Below are positions 38,254 to 53,697 of a stretch of DNA of 64,000 nucleotides, piece after piece; positions within the stretch are counted from its first letter, which is position 1, and each line of letters opens with the position of its first letter. The DNA comes from Auanema rhodensis (lineage: Eukaryota > Nematoda > Chromadorea > Rhabditida > Rhabditidae). The notes under the pieces are model-generated. The model was not told the origin of the DNA and did no database searches. It saw only the letters and a list, made by a program, of their open reading frames with translations. The translations under genes and the position numbers were made by a program. Location: the NCBI GenBank assembly GCA_964057225.1, contig OZ059894.1, forward strand, positions 20,676,476-20,740,475, given 5' to 3'.

Positions 38254-41200
38254 AAATAATTTAGCAAAAAGTAGATGTTTTTAGATTCCATTTTTCAAGG
38301 CAAAGACGATGGACAATGTTATTCAACGAAAAAATTAATTCTTCAGGGTGAAAATCGAGGATATAAGTGTGAACTTATATCAGTTGATATCTCGGTGCAT
38401 TTTTAAGCTAGCGCAAATCTGATAACACAGATCGACGCAGCTTCAAAATCCGCATCGAATGCACTATACTACATTGAGAAACGCTCAATACAAAAATTAG
38501 TTATGATCGTTTGAAAAATGATGCATTAGTGTATGTTGAGTTTCCATGTACACTCAACATTGCTTCCAAAAACATTTTGACAAAAATTTTTTCGAAAAAT
38601 TTCAAAATAATTTAGCAAAAAGTAGATGTTTTTAGATTCCTTTTTTCAAGGCAAAGACGATGGACAATGTTATTCAACGAAAAAATTAATTCTTCAGGGT
38701 GAAAATCGAGGATAAAAGTGTGAACTTATATCAGTTGATATCTCGGTGCATTTTTAAGCTAGCGCGAATCTGATAACACAGATCGACGCAGCTTAAAAAT
38801 CCGCATCGAATGCACTATACTACATTGAGAAACGCTTAATACAAAAATTAGTTATGATCGTTTGAAAAATGATGCATTAGTGTATGTTGAGTTTCCATGT
38901 ACACTCAACATTGCTTCCAAAAACATTTTGACAAAAATTTTTTCGAAAAATTTCAAAATAATTTAGCGAAAAGTAGATGTTTTTAGATTCCTTTTTTCAA
39001 GGCAAAGACGATGGACAATGTTATTCAACGAAAAAATTAATTCTTCAGGGTGAAAATCGAGGATAAAAGTGTGAACTTATATCAGTTGATATCTCGGTGC
39101 ATTTTTAAGCTAGCGCAAATCTGATAACACAGATCGACGCAGCTTAAAAATCCGCATCGAATGCACTATACTACATTGAGAAACGTTTAATACAAAAATT
39201 AGTTATGATCGTTTGAAAAATGATGCATTAGTGTATGTTGAGTTTCCATGTACACTCAACATTGCTTCCAAAAACATTTTGACAAAAATTTTTTCGAAAA
39301 ATTTCGAAATAATTTAGCAAAAAGTAGATGTTTTTAGATTCCATTTTTCAAGGCAAAGACGATGGACAATGTTATTCAACGAAAAAATTAATTCTTCAGG
39401 GTGAAAATCGAGGATAAAAGTGTGAACTTATATCAGTTGATATCTCGGTGCATTTTTAAGCTAGCGCAAATCTGATAACACAGATCGACGCAGCTTAAAA
39501 ATCCGCATCGAATGCACTATACTACATTGAGAAACGCTTAAAACAAAAATTAGTTATGATCGTTTGAAAAATGATGCATTAGTGTATGTTGAGTTTCCAT
39601 GTACACTCAACATTGCTTCCAAAAACATTTTGACAAAAATTTTTTCGAAAAATTTCGAAATAATTTAGCAAAAAGTAGATGTTTTTAGATTCCATTTTTC
39701 AAGGCAAAGACGATGGACAATGTTATTCAACGAAAAAATTAATTCTTCAGGGTGAAAATCGAGGATATAAGTGTGAACTTATATCAGTTGATATCTCGGT
39801 GCATTTTTAAGCTAGCGCAAATCTGATAACACAGATCGACGCAGCTTCAAAATCCGCATCGAATGCACTATACTACATTGAGAAACGCTCAATACAAAAA
39901 TTAGTTATGATCGTTTGAAAAATGATGCATTAGTGTATGTTGAGTTTCCATGTACACTCAACATTGCTTCCAAAAACATTTTGACAAAACTTTTTTCGAA
40001 AAATTTCAAAATAATTTAGCAAAAAGTAGATGTTTTTAGATTTCTTTTTTCAAGGCAAAGACGATGGACAATGTTATTCAACGAAAAAATTAATTCTTCA
40101 GGGTGAAAATCGAGGATAAAAGTGTGAACTTATATCAGTTGATATCTCGGTGCATTTTTAAGCTAGCGCGAATCTGATAACACAGATCGACGCAGCTTAA
40201 AAATCCGCATCGAATGCACTATACTACATTGAGAAACGCTTAATACAAAAATTAGTTATGATCGTTTGAAAAATGATGCATTAGTGTATGTTGAGTTTCC
40301 ATGTACACTCAACATTGCTTCCAAAAACATTTTGACAAAAATTTTTTCGAAAAATTTCGAAATAATTTAGCAAAAAGTAGATGTTTTTAGATTCCATTTT
40401 TTAAGGCAAAGACGATGGACAATGTTATTCAACGAAAAAATTAATTCTTCAGGGTGAAAATCGAGGATATAAGTGTGAACTTATATCAGTTGATATCTCG
40501 GTGCATTTTTAAGCTAGCGCAAATCTGATAACACAGATCGACGCAGCTTCAAAATCCGCATCGAATGCACTATACTACATTGAGAAACGCTCAATACAAA
40601 AATTAGTTATGATCGTTTGAAAAATGATGCATTAGTGTATGTTGAGTTTCCATGTACACTCAACATTGCTTCCAAAAACATTTTGACAAAAATTTTTTCG
40701 AGAAATTTCAAAATAATTCAGCAAAAAGTAGATGTTTTTAGATTCCTTTTTTCAAGGCAAAGACGATGGACAATGTTATTCAACGAAAAAATTAATTCTT
40801 CAGGGTGAAAATCGAGGATATAAGTGTGAACTTATATCAGTTGATATCTCGGTGAATTTTTAAGCTAGCGCGAATCTGATAACACAGATCGACGCAGCTT
40901 AAAAATCCGCATCGAATGCACTATACTACATTGAGAAACGTTTAATACAAAAATTAGTTATGATCGTTTGAAAAATGATGCATTAGTGTATGTTGAGTTT
41001 CCATGTACACTCAACATTGCTTCCAAAAACATTTTGACAAAAATTTTTTCGAAAAATTTCGAAATAATTTAGCAAAAAGTAGATGTTTTTAGATTCCATT
41101 TTTCAAGGCAAAGACGATGGACAATGTTATTCAACGAAAAAATTAATTCTTCAGGGTGAAAATCGAGGATAAAAGTGTGAACTTATATCAGTTGATATCT

Positions 41201-44200
41201 CGGTGCATTTTTAAGCTAGCGCAAATCTGATAACACAGATCGACGCAGCTTAAAAATCCGCATCGAATGCACTATACTACATTGAGAAACGCTTAAAACA
41301 AAAATTAGTTATGATCGTTTGAAAAATGATGCATTAGTGTATGTTGAGTTTCCATGTACACTCAACATTGCTTCCAAAAACATTTTGACAAAAATTTTTT
41401 CGAAAAATTTCGAAATAATTTAGCAAAAAGTAGATGTTTTTAGATTCCATTTTTCAAGGCAAAGACGATGGACAATGTTATTCAACGAAAAAATTAATTC
41501 TTCAGGGTGAAAATCGAGGATATAAGTGTGAACTTATATCAGTTGATATCTCGGTGCATTTTTAAGCTAGCGCAAATCTGATAACACAGATCGACGCAGC
41601 TTCAAAATCCGCATCGAATGCACTATACTACATTGAGAAACGCTCAATACAAAAATTAGTTATGATCGTTTGAAAAATGATGCATTAGTGTATGTTGAGT
41701 TTCCATGTACACTCAACATTGCTTCCAAAAACATTTTGACAAAACTTTTTTCGAAAAATTTCAAAATAATTTAGCAAAAAGTAGATGTTTTTAGATTCCT
41801 TTTTTCAAGGCAAAGACGATGGACAATGTTATTCAACGAAAAAATTAATTCTTCAGGGTGAAAATCGAGGATAAAAGTGTGAACTTATATCAGTTGATAT
41901 CTCGTTGCATTTTTAAGCTAGCGCGAATCTGATAACACAGATCGACGCAGCTTAAAAATCCGCATCGAATGCACTATACTACATTGAGAAACGCTTAATA
42001 CAAAAATTAGTTATGATCGTTTGAAAAATGATGCATTAGTGTATGTTGAGTTTCCATGTACACTCAACATTGCTTCCAAAAACATTTTGACAAAAATTTT
42101 TTCGAAAAATTTCGAAATAATTTAGCAAAAAGTAGATGTTTTTAGATTCCATTTTTCAAGGCAAAGACGATGGACAATGTTATTCAACGAAAAAATTAAT
42201 TCTTCAGGGTGAAAATCGAGGATATAAGTGTGAACTTATATCAGTTGATATCTCGGTGCATTTTTAAGCTAGCGCAAATCTGATAACACAGATCGACGCA
42301 GCTTCAAAATCCGCATCGAATGCACTATACTACATTGAGAAACGCTCAATACAAAAATTAGTTATGATCGTTTGAAAAATGATGCATTAGTGTATGTTGA
42401 GTTTCCATGTACACTCAACATTGCTTCCAAAAACATTTTGACAAAAATTTTTTCGAGAAATTTCAAAATAATTCAGCAAAAAGTAGATGTTTTTAGATTC
42501 CTTTTTTCAAGGCAAAGACGATGGACAATGTTATTCAACGAAAAAATTAATTCTTCAGGGTGAAAATCGAGGATATAAGTGTGAACTTATATCAGTTGAT
42601 ATCTCGGTGAATTTTTAAGCTAGCGCGAATCTGATAACACAGATCGACGCAGCTTAAAAATCCGCATCGAATGCACTATACTACATTGAGAAACGCTTAA
42701 TACAAAAATTAGTTATGATCGTTTGAAAAATGATGCATTAGTGTATGTTGAGTTTCCATGTACACTCAACATTGCTTCCAAAAACATTTTGACAAAAATT
42801 TTTTCGAAAAATTTCAAAATAATTTAGCAAAAAGTAGATGTTTTTAGATTCCTTTTTTCAAGGCAAAGACGATGGACAATGTTATTCAACGAAAAAATTA
42901 ATTCTTCAGGGTGAAAATCGAGGATAAAAGTGTGAACTTATATCAGTTGATATCTCGGTGCATTTTTAAGCTAGCGCAAATCTGATAACACAGATCGACG
43001 CAGCTTAAAAATCCGCATCGAATGCACTATACTACATTGAGAAACGCTTAAAACAAAAATTAGTTATGATCGTTTGAAAAATGATGCATTAGTGTATGTT
43101 GAGTTTCCATGTACACTCAACATTGCTTCCAAAAACATTTTGACAAAAATTTTTTCGAAAAATTTCGAAATAATTTAGCAAAAAGTAGATGTTTTTAGAT
43201 TCCATTTTTCAAGGCAAAGACGATGGACAATGTTATTCAACGAAAAAATTAATTCTTCAGGGTGAAAATCGAGGATATAAGTGTGAACTTATATCAGTTG
43301 ATATCTCGGTGCATTTTTAAGCTAGCGCAAATCTGATAACACAGATCGACGCAGCTTCAAAATCCGCATCGAATGCACTATACTACATTGAGAAACGCTC
43401 AATACAAAAATTAGTTATGATCGTTTGAAAAATGATGCATTAGTGTATGTTGAGTTTCCATGTACACTCAACATTGCTTCCAAAAACATTTTGACAAAAA
43501 TTTTTTCGAGAAATTTCAAAATAATTCAGCAAAAAGTAGATGTTTTTAGATTCCTTTTTTCAAGGCAAAGACGATGGACAATGTTATTCAACGAAAAAAT
43601 TAATTCTTCAGGGTGAAAATCGAGGATATAAGTGTGAACTTATATCAGTTGATATCTCGGTGAATTTTTAAGCTAGCGCGAATCTGATAACACAGATCGA
43701 CGCAGCTTAAAAATCCGCATCGAATGCACTATACTACATTGAGAAACGCTTAATACAAAAATTAGTTATGATCGTTTGAAAAATGATGCATTAGTGTATG
43801 TTGAGTTTCCATGTACACTCAACATTGCTTCCAAAAACATTTTGACAAAAATTTTTTCGAAAAATTTCAAAATAATTTAGCAAAAAGTAGATGTTTTTAG
43901 ATTCCATTTTTCAAGGCAAAGACGATGGACAATGTTATTCAACGAAAAAATTAATTCTTCAGGGTGAAAATCGAGGATATATGTGTGAACTTATATCAGT
44001 TGATATCTCGGTGCATTTTTAAGCTAGCGCAAATCTGATAACACAGAACGACGCAGCTTAAAAATTCGCATCGAATGCACTATACTACATTGAAAAACGC
44101 TTAATACAAAAATTAGTTATGATCGTTTGAAAAATGATGCATTAGTGTATGTTGAGTTTCCATGTACACTCAACATTGCTTCCAAAAACATTTTGACAAA

Positions 44201-47200
44201 AATTTTTTCGAAAAATTTCAAAATAATTTAGCAAAAAGTAGATGTTTTTAGATTCCATTTTTCAAGGCAAAGACGATGGACAATGTTATTCAACGAAAAA
44301 ATTAATTCTTCAGGGTAAAAATCGAGGATATATGTGTGAACTTATATCAGTTGATATCTCGGTGCATTTTTAAGCTAGCGCAAATCTGATAACACAGATC
44401 GACGCAGCTTAAAAATCCGCATCGAATGCACTATACTACATTGAGAAACGCTTAATACAAAAATTAGTTATGATCGTTTGAAAAATGATGCATTAGTGTA
44501 TGTTGAGTTTCCATGTACACTCAACATTGCTTCCAAAAACATTTTGACAAAAATTTTTTCGAAAAATTTCAAAATAATTTAGCAAAAAGTAGATGTTTTT
44601 AGATTCCTTTTTTCAAGGCAAAGACGATGGACAATGTTATTCAACGAAAAAATTAATTCTTCAGGGTGAAAATCGAGGATAAAAGTGTGAACTTATATCA
44701 GTTGATATCTCGGTGCATTTTTAAGCTAGCGCAAATCTGATAACACAGATCGACGCAGCTTAAAAATCCGCATCGAATGCACTATACTACATTGAGAAAC
44801 GCTTAATACAAAAATTAGTTATGATCGTTTGAAAAATGATGCATTAGTGTATGTTGAGTTTCCATGTACACTCAACATTGCTTCCAAAAACATTTTGACA
44901 AAAATTTTTTCGAAAAATTTCGAAATAATTTAGCAAAAAGTAGATGTTTTTAGATTCCATTTTTCAAGGCAAAGACGATGGACAATGTTATTCAACGAAA
45001 AAATTAATTCTTCAGGGTGAAAATCGAGGATATAAGTGTGAACTTATATCAATTGATATATCGGTGCATTTTTAAGCTAGCGCAAATCTGATAACACAGA
45101 TCGACGCAGCTTCAAAATCCGCATCGAATGCACTATACTACATTGAGAAACGCTTAATACAAAAATTAGTTATGATCGTTTGAAAAATGATGCATTAGTG
45201 TATGTTGAGTTTCCATGTACACTCAACATTGCTTCCAAAAACATTTTGACAAAAATTTTTTCGAAAAATTTCAAAATAATTTAGCAAAAAGTAGATGTTT
45301 TTAGATTCCTTTTTTCAAGGCAAAGACGATGGACAATGTTATTCAACGAAAAAATTAATTCTTCAGGGTGAAAATCGAGGATATAAGTGTGAACTTATAT
45401 CAGTTGATATCTCGGTGCATTTTTAAGCTAGCGCAAATCTGATAACACAGATCGACGCAGCTTAAAAATCCGCATCGAATGCACTATACTACATTGAGAA
45501 ACGCTTAATACAAAAATTAGTTATGATCGTTTGAAAAATGATGCATTAGTGTATGTTGAGTTTCCATGTACACTCAACATTGCTTCCAAAAACATTTTGA
45601 CAAAAATTTTTTCGAAAAATTTCAAAATAATTTAGCAAAAAGTAGATGTTTTTAGATTCCTTTTTTCAAGGCAAAGACGATGGACAATGTTATTCAACGA
45701 AAAAATTAATTCTTCAGGGTGAAAATCGAGGATAAAAGTGTGAACTTATATCAGTTGATATCTCGGTGCATTTTTAAGCTAGCGCGAATCTGATAACACA
45801 GATCGACGCAGCTTAAAAATCCGCATCGAATGCACTATACTACATTGAGAAACGCTTAATACAAAAATTAGTTATGATCGTTTGAAAAATGATGCATTAG
45901 TGTATGTTGAGTTTCCATGTACACTCAACATTGCTTCCAAAAACATTTTGACAAAAATTTTTTCGAAAAATTTCAAAATAATTTAGCAAAAAGTAGATGT
46001 TTTTAGATTCCATTTTTCAAGGCAAAGACGATGGACAATGTTATTCAACGAAAAAATTAATTCTTCAGGGTGAAAATCGAGGATATATGTGTGAACTTAT
46101 ATCAGTTGATATCTCGGTGCATTTTTAAGCTAGCGCAAATCTGATAACACAGAACGACGCAGCTTAAAAATTCGCATCGAATGCACTATACTACATTGAA
46201 AAACGCTTAATACAAAAATTAGTTATGATCGTTTGAAAAATGATGCATTAGTGTATATTGAGTTTCCATGTACACTCAACATTGCTTCCAAAAACATTTT
46301 GACAAAAATTTTTTCGAAAAATTTCAAAATAATTTAGCAAAAAGTAGATGTTTTTAGATTCCATTTTTCAAGGCAAAGACGATGGACAATGTTATTCAAC
46401 GAAAAAATTAATTCTTCAGGGTAAAAATCGAGGATATAAGTGTGAACTTATATCAGTTGATATCTCGGTGCATTTTTAAGCTAGCGCAAATCTGATAACA
46501 CAGATCGACGCAGCTTCAAAATCCGCATCGAATGCACTATACTACATTGAGAAACGCTCAATACAAAAATTAGTTATGATCGTTTGAAAAATGATGCATT
46601 AGTGTATGTTGAGTTTCCATGTACACTCAACATTGCTTCCAAAAACATTTTGACAAAAATTTTTTCGAAAAATTTCAAAATAATTTAGCAAAAAGTAGAT
46701 GTTTTTAGATTCCATTTTTCAAGGCAAAGACGATGGACAATGTTATTCAACGAAAAAATTAATTCTTTAGGGTAAAAATCGAGGATATAAGTGTGAACTT
46801 ATATCAGTTGATATCTCGGTGCATTTTTAAGCTAGCGCAAATCTGATAACACAGATCGACGCAGCTTAAAAATCCGCATCGAATGCACTATACTACATTG
46901 AGAAACGCTTAATACAAAAATTAGTTATGATCGTTTGAAAAATGATGCATTAGTGTATGTTGAGTTTCCATGTACACTCAACATTGCTTCCAAAAACATT
47001 TTGACAAAAATTTTTTCGAAAAATTTCGAAATAATTTAGCAAAAAGTAGATGTTTTCAGATTCCATTTTTCAAGGCAAAGACGATGGACAATGTTATTCA
47101 ACGAAAAAATTAATTCTTCAGGGTGAAAATCGAGGATATAAGTGTGAACTTATATCAATTGATATATCGGTGCATTTTTAAGCTAGCGCAAATCTGATAA

Positions 47201-50200
47201 CACAGATCGACGCAGCTTCAAAATCCGCATCGAATGCACTATACTACATTGAGAAACGCTTAATACAAAAATTAGTTATGATCGTTTGAAAAATGATGCA
47301 TTAGTGTATGTTGAGTTTCCATGTACACTCAACATTGCTTCCAAAAACATTTTGACAAAAATTTTTTCGAAAAATTTCGAAATAATTTAGCAAAAAGTAG
47401 ATGTTTTTAGATTCCATTTTTCAAGGCAAAGACGATGGACAATGTTATTCAACGAAAAAATTAATTCTTCAGGGTGAAAATCGAGGATATAAGTGTGAAC
47501 TTATATCAATTGATATATCGGTGCATTTTTAAGCTAGCGCAAATCTGATAACACAGATCGACGCAGCTTCAAAATCCGCATCGAATGCACTATACTACAT
47601 TGAGAAACGCTTAATACAAAAATTAGTTATGATCGTTTGAAAAATGATGCATTAGTGTATGTTGAGTTTCCATGTACACTCAACATTGCTTCCAAAAACA
47701 TTTTGACAAAAATTTTTTCGAAAAATTTCAAAATAATTTAGCAAAAAGTAGATGTTTTTAGATTCCTTTTTTCAAGGCAAAGACGATGGACAATGTTATT
47801 CAACGAAAAAATTAATTCTTCAGGGTGAAAATCGAGGATATAAGTGTGAACTTATATCAGTTGATATCTCGGTGCATTTTTAAGCTAGCGCGAATCTGAT
47901 AACACAGATCGACGCAGCTTAAAAATCCGCATCGAATGCACTATACTACATTGAGAAACGCTTAATACAAAAATTAGTTATGATCGTTTGAAAAATGATG
48001 CATTAGTGTATGTTGAGTTTCCATGTACACTCAACATTGCTTCCAAAAACATTTTGACAAAAATTTTTTCGAAAAATTTCAAAATAATTTAGCAAAAAGT
48101 AGATGTTTTTAGATTCCATTTTTCAAGGCAAAGACGATGGACAATGTTATCCAACGAAAAAATTAATTCTTCAGGGTGAAAATCGAGGATATAAGTGTGA
48201 ACTTATATCAGTTGATATCTCGGTGCATTTTTAAGCTAGCGCAAATCTGATAACACAGATCGACGCAGCTTAAAAATCCGCATCGAATGCACTATACTAC
48301 ATTGAGAAACGCTTAATACAAAAATTAGTTATGATCGTTTGAAAAATGATGCATTAGTGTATGTTGAGTTTCCATGTACACTCAACATTGCTTCCAAAAA
48401 CATTTTGACAAAAATTTTTTCGAAAAATTTCGAAATAATTTAGCAAAAAGTAGATGTTTTTAGATTTCATTTTTCAAGGCAAAGACGATGGACAATGTTA
48501 TTCAACGAAAAAATTAATTCTTCAGGGTGAAAATCGAGGATAAAAGTGTGAACTTATATCAGTTGATATCTCGGTGCATTTTTAAGCTAGCGCGAATCTG
48601 ATAACACAGATCGACGCAGCTTAAAAATCCGCATCGAATGCACTATACTACATTGAGAAACGCTTAATACAAAAATTAGTTATGATCGTTTGAAAAATGA
48701 TGCATTAGTGTATGTTGAGTTTCCATGTACACTCAACATTGCTTCCAAAAACATTTTGACAAAAATTTTTTCGAAAAATTTCAAAATAATTTAGCAAAAA
48801 GTAGATGTTTTTAGATTCCATTTTTCAAGGCAAAGACGATGGACAATGTTATTCAACGAAAAAATTAATTCTTCAGGGTGAAAATCGAGGATATAAGTGT
48901 GAACTTATATCAGTTGATATCTCGGTGCATTTTTAAGCTAGCGCAAATCTGATAACACAGATCGACGCAGCTTAAAAATCCGCATCGAATGCACTATACT
49001 ACATTGAGAAACGCTTAATACAAAAATTAGTTATGATCGTTTGAAAAATGATGCATTAGTGTATGTTGAGTTTCCATGTACACTCAACATTGCTTCCAAA
49101 AACATTTTGACAAAAATTTTTTCGAAAAATTTCAAAATAATTTAGCAAAAAGTAGATGTTTTTAGATTCCTTTTTTCAAGGCAAAGACGATGGACAATGT
49201 TATTCAACGAAAAAATTAATTCTTCAGGGTGAAAATCGAGGATAAAAGTGTGAACTTATATCAGTTGATATCTCGGTGCATTTTTAAGCTAGCGCAAATC
49301 TGATAACACAGATCGACGCAGCTTAAAAATCCGCATCGAATGCACTATACTACATTGAGAAACGCTTAATACGAAAATTAGTTATGATCGTTTGAAAAAT
49401 GATGCATTAGTGTATGTTGAGTTTCCATGTACACTCAACATTGCTTCCAAAAACATTTTGACAAAAATTTTTTCGAAAAATTTCGAAATAATTTAGCAAA
49501 AAGTAGATGTTTTTAGATTCCATTTTTCAAGGCAAAGACGATGGACAATGTTATTCAACGAAAAAATTAATTCTTCAGGGTGAAAATCGAGGATATAATT
49601 GTGAACTTATATCAGTTGATATCTCGGTGCATTTTTAAGCTAGCGCAAATCTGATAACACAGATCGACGCAGCTTCAAAATCCGCATCGAATGCACTATA
49701 CTATATTGAGAAACGCTCAATACAAAAATTAGTTATGATCGTTTGAAAAATGATGCATTAGTGTATGTTGAGTTTCCATGTACACTCAACATTGCTTCCA
49801 AAAACATTTTGACAAAAATTTTTTCGAAAAATTTCAAAATAATTTAGCAAAAAGTAGATGTTTTTAGATTCCTTTTTTCAAGGCAAAGACGATGGACAAT
49901 GTTATTCAACGAAAAAATTAATTCTTCAGGGTGAAAATCGAGGATAAAAGTGTGAACTTATATCAGTTGATATCTCGGTGCATTTTTAAGCTAGCGCAAA
50001 TCTGATAACACAGATCGACGCAGCTTAAAAATCCGCATCGAATGCACTATACTACATTGAGAAACGCTTAATACGAAAATTAGTTATGATCGTTTGAAAA
50101 ATGATGCATTAGTGTATGTTGAGTTTCCATGTACACTCAACATTGCTTCCAAAAACATTTTGACAAAAATTTTTTCGAAAAATTTCAAAATAATTTAGCA

Positions 50201-53200
50201 AAAAGTAGATGTTTTTAGATTCCTTTTTTCAAGGCAAAGACGATGGACAATGTTATTCAACGAAAAAATTAATTCTTCAGGGTGAAAATCGAGGATAAAA
50301 GTGTGAACTTATATCAGTTGATATCTCGGTGCATTTTTAAGCTAGCGCAAATCTGATAACACAGATCGACGCAGCTTAAAAATCCGCATCGAATTCACTA
50401 TACTACATTGAGAAACGCTTAATACAAAAATTAGTTATGATCGTTTGAAAAATGATGCATTAGTGTATGTTGAGTTTCCATGTACACTCAACATTGCTTC
50501 CAAAAACATTTTGACAAAAATTTTTTCGAAAAATTTCGAAATAATTTAGCAAAAAGTAGATGTTTTTAGATTCCATTTTTCAAGGCAAAGACGATTGACA
50601 ATGTTATTCAACGAAAAAATTAATTCTTCAGGGTGAAAATCGAGGATATAAGTGTGAACTTATATCAGTTGATATCTCGGTGCATTTTTAAGCTAGCGCA
50701 AATCTGATAACACAGATCGACGCAGCTTAAAAATCCGCATCGAATGCACTATACTACATTGAGAAACGCTTAATACGAAAATTAGTTATGATCGTTTGAA
50801 AAATGATGCATTAGTGTATGTTGAGTTTCCATGTACACTCAACATTGCTTCCAAAAACATTTTGACAAAAATTTTTTCGAAAAATTTCGAAATAATTTAG
50901 CAAAAAGTAGATGTTTTTAGATTCCATTTTTCAAGGCAAAGACGATGGACAATGTTATTCAACGAAAAAATTAATTCTTCAGGGTGAAAATCGAGGATAT
51001 AATTGTGAACTTATATCAGTTGATATCTCGGTGCATTTTTAAGCTAGCGCAAATCTGATAACACAGATCGACGCAGCTTCAAAATCCGCATCGAATGCAC
51101 TATACTATATTGAGAAACGCTCAATACAAAAATTAGTTATGATCGTTTGAAAAATGATGCATTAGTGTATGTTGAGTTTCCATGTACACTCAACATTGCT
51201 TCCAAAAACATTTTGACAAAAATTTTTTCGAGAAATTTCAAAATAATTCAGCAAAAAGTAGATGTTTTTAGATTCCTTTTTTCAAGGCAAAGACGATGGA
51301 CAATGTTATTCAACGAAAAAATTAATTCTTCAGGGTGAAAATCGAGGATATAAGTGTGAACTTATATCAGTTGATATCTCGGTGAATTTTTAAGCTAGCG
51401 CGAATCTGATAACACAGATCGACGCAGCTTAAAAATCCGCATCGAATGCACTATACTACATTGAGAAACGCTTAATACAAAAATTAGTTATGATCGTTTG
51501 AAAAATGATGCATTAGTGTATGTTGAGTTTCCATGTACACTCAACATTGCTTCCAAAAACATTTTGACAAAAATTTTTTCGAAAAATTTCAAAATAATTT
51601 AGCAAAAAGTAGATGTTTTTAGATTCCTTTTTTCAAGGCAAAGACGATGGACAATGTTATTCAACGAAAAAATTAATTCTTCAGGGTGAAAATCGAGGAT
51701 AAAAGTGTGAACTTATATCAGTTGATATCTCGGTGCATTTTTAAGCTAGCGCAAATCTGATAACACAGATCGACGCAGCTTAAAAATCCGCATCGAATTC
51801 ACTATACTACATTGAGAAACGCTTAATACAAAAATTAGTTATGATCGTTTGAAAAATGATGCATTAGTGTATGTTGAGTTTCCATGTACACTCAACATTG
51901 CTTCCAAAAACATTTTGACAAAAATTTTTTCGAAAAATTTCGAAATAATTTAGCAAAAAGTAGATGTTTTTAGATTCCATTTTTCAAGGCAAAGACGATG
52001 GACAATGTTATTCAACGAAAAAATTAATTCTTCAGGGTGAAAATCGAGGATATAAGTGTGAACTTATATCAGTTGATATCTCGGTGCATTTTTAAGCTAG
52101 CGCAAATCTGATAACACAGATCGACGCAGCTTAAAAATCCGCATCGAATGCACTATACTACATTGAGAAACGCTTAATACGAAAATTAGTTATGATCGTT
52201 TGAAAAATGATGCATTAGTGTATGTTCAGTTTCCATGTACACTCAACATTGCTTCCAAAAACATTTTGACAAAAATTTTTTCGAAAAATTTCGAAATAAT
52301 TTAGCAAAAAGTAGATGTTTTTAGATTCCTTTTTTCAAGGCAAAGACGATGGACAATGTTATTCAACGAAAAAATTAATTCTTCAGGGTGAAAATCGAGG
52401 ATAAAAGTGTGAACTTATATCAGTTGATATCTCGGTGCATTTTTAAGCTAGCGCAAATCTGATAACACAGATCGACGCAGCTTAAAAATCCGCATCGAAT
52501 TCACTATACTACATTGAGAAACGCTTAATACAAAAATTAGTTATGATCGTTTGAAAAATGATGCATTAGTGTATGTTGAGTTTCCATGTACACTCAACAT
52601 TGCTTCCAAAAACATTTTGACAAAAATTTTTTCGAAAAATTTCGAAATAATTTAGCAAAAAGTAGATGTTTTTAGATTCCATTTTTCAAGGCAAAGACGA
52701 TGGACAATGTTATTCAACGAAAAAATTAATTCTTCAGGGTGAAAATCGAGGATATAAGTGTGAACTTATATCAGTTGATATCTCGGTGCATTTTTAAGCT
52801 AGCGCAAATCTGATAACACAGATCGACGCAGCTTAAAAATCCGCATCGAATGCACTATACTACATTGAGAAACGCTTAATACGAAAATTAGTTATGATCG
52901 TTTGAAAAATGATGCATTAGTGTATGTTGAGTTTCCATGTACACTCAACATTGCTTCCAAAAACATTTTGACAAAAATTTTTTCGAAAAATTTCGAAATA
53001 ATTTAGCAAAAAGTAGATGTTTTTAGATTCCATTTTTCAAGGCAAAGACGATGGACAATGTTATTCAACGAAAAAATTAATTCTTCAGGGTGAAAATCGA
53101 GGATATAATTGTGAACTTATATCAGTTGATATCTCGGTGCATTTTTAAGCTAGCGCAAATCTGATAACACAGATCGACGCAGCTTCAAAATCCGCATCGA

Positions 53201-53697
53201 ATGCACTATACTATATTGAGAAACGCTCAATACAAAAATTAGTTATGATCGTTTGAAAAATGATGCATTAGTGTATGTTGAGTTTCCATGTACACTCAAC
53301 ATTGCTTCCAAAAACATTTTGACAAAAATTTTTTCGAGAAATTTCAAAATAATTCAGCAAAAAGTAGATGTTTTTAGATTCCTTTTTTCACGGCAAAGAC
53401 GATGGACAATGTTATTCAACGAAAAAATTAATTCTTCAGGGTGAAAATCGAGGATATAAGTGTGAACTTATATCAGTTGATATCTCGGTGAATTTTTAAG
53501 CTAGCGCGAATCTGATAACACAGATCGACGCAGCTTAAAAATCCGCATCGAATGCACTATACTACATTGAGAAACGCTTAATACAAAAATTAGTTATGAT
53601 CGTTTGAAAAATGATGCATTAGTGTATGTTGAGTTTCCATGTACACTCAACATTGCTTCCAAAAACATTTTGACAAAAATTTTTTCGAAAAATTTCA
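38254..53697 (+). repeat. 44-monomer block, copy B (15,444 bp)
   Basis: This is the direct tandem duplicate of the preceding block. The first mismatch past its end is 38,290 (A) against 53,734 (T), so the junction lies between 38,254 and 38,289. That 36-base interval is at monomer positions 95-130. The copies look identical where compared, so the event is either very recent or an assembly duplication. Confidence 0.92.
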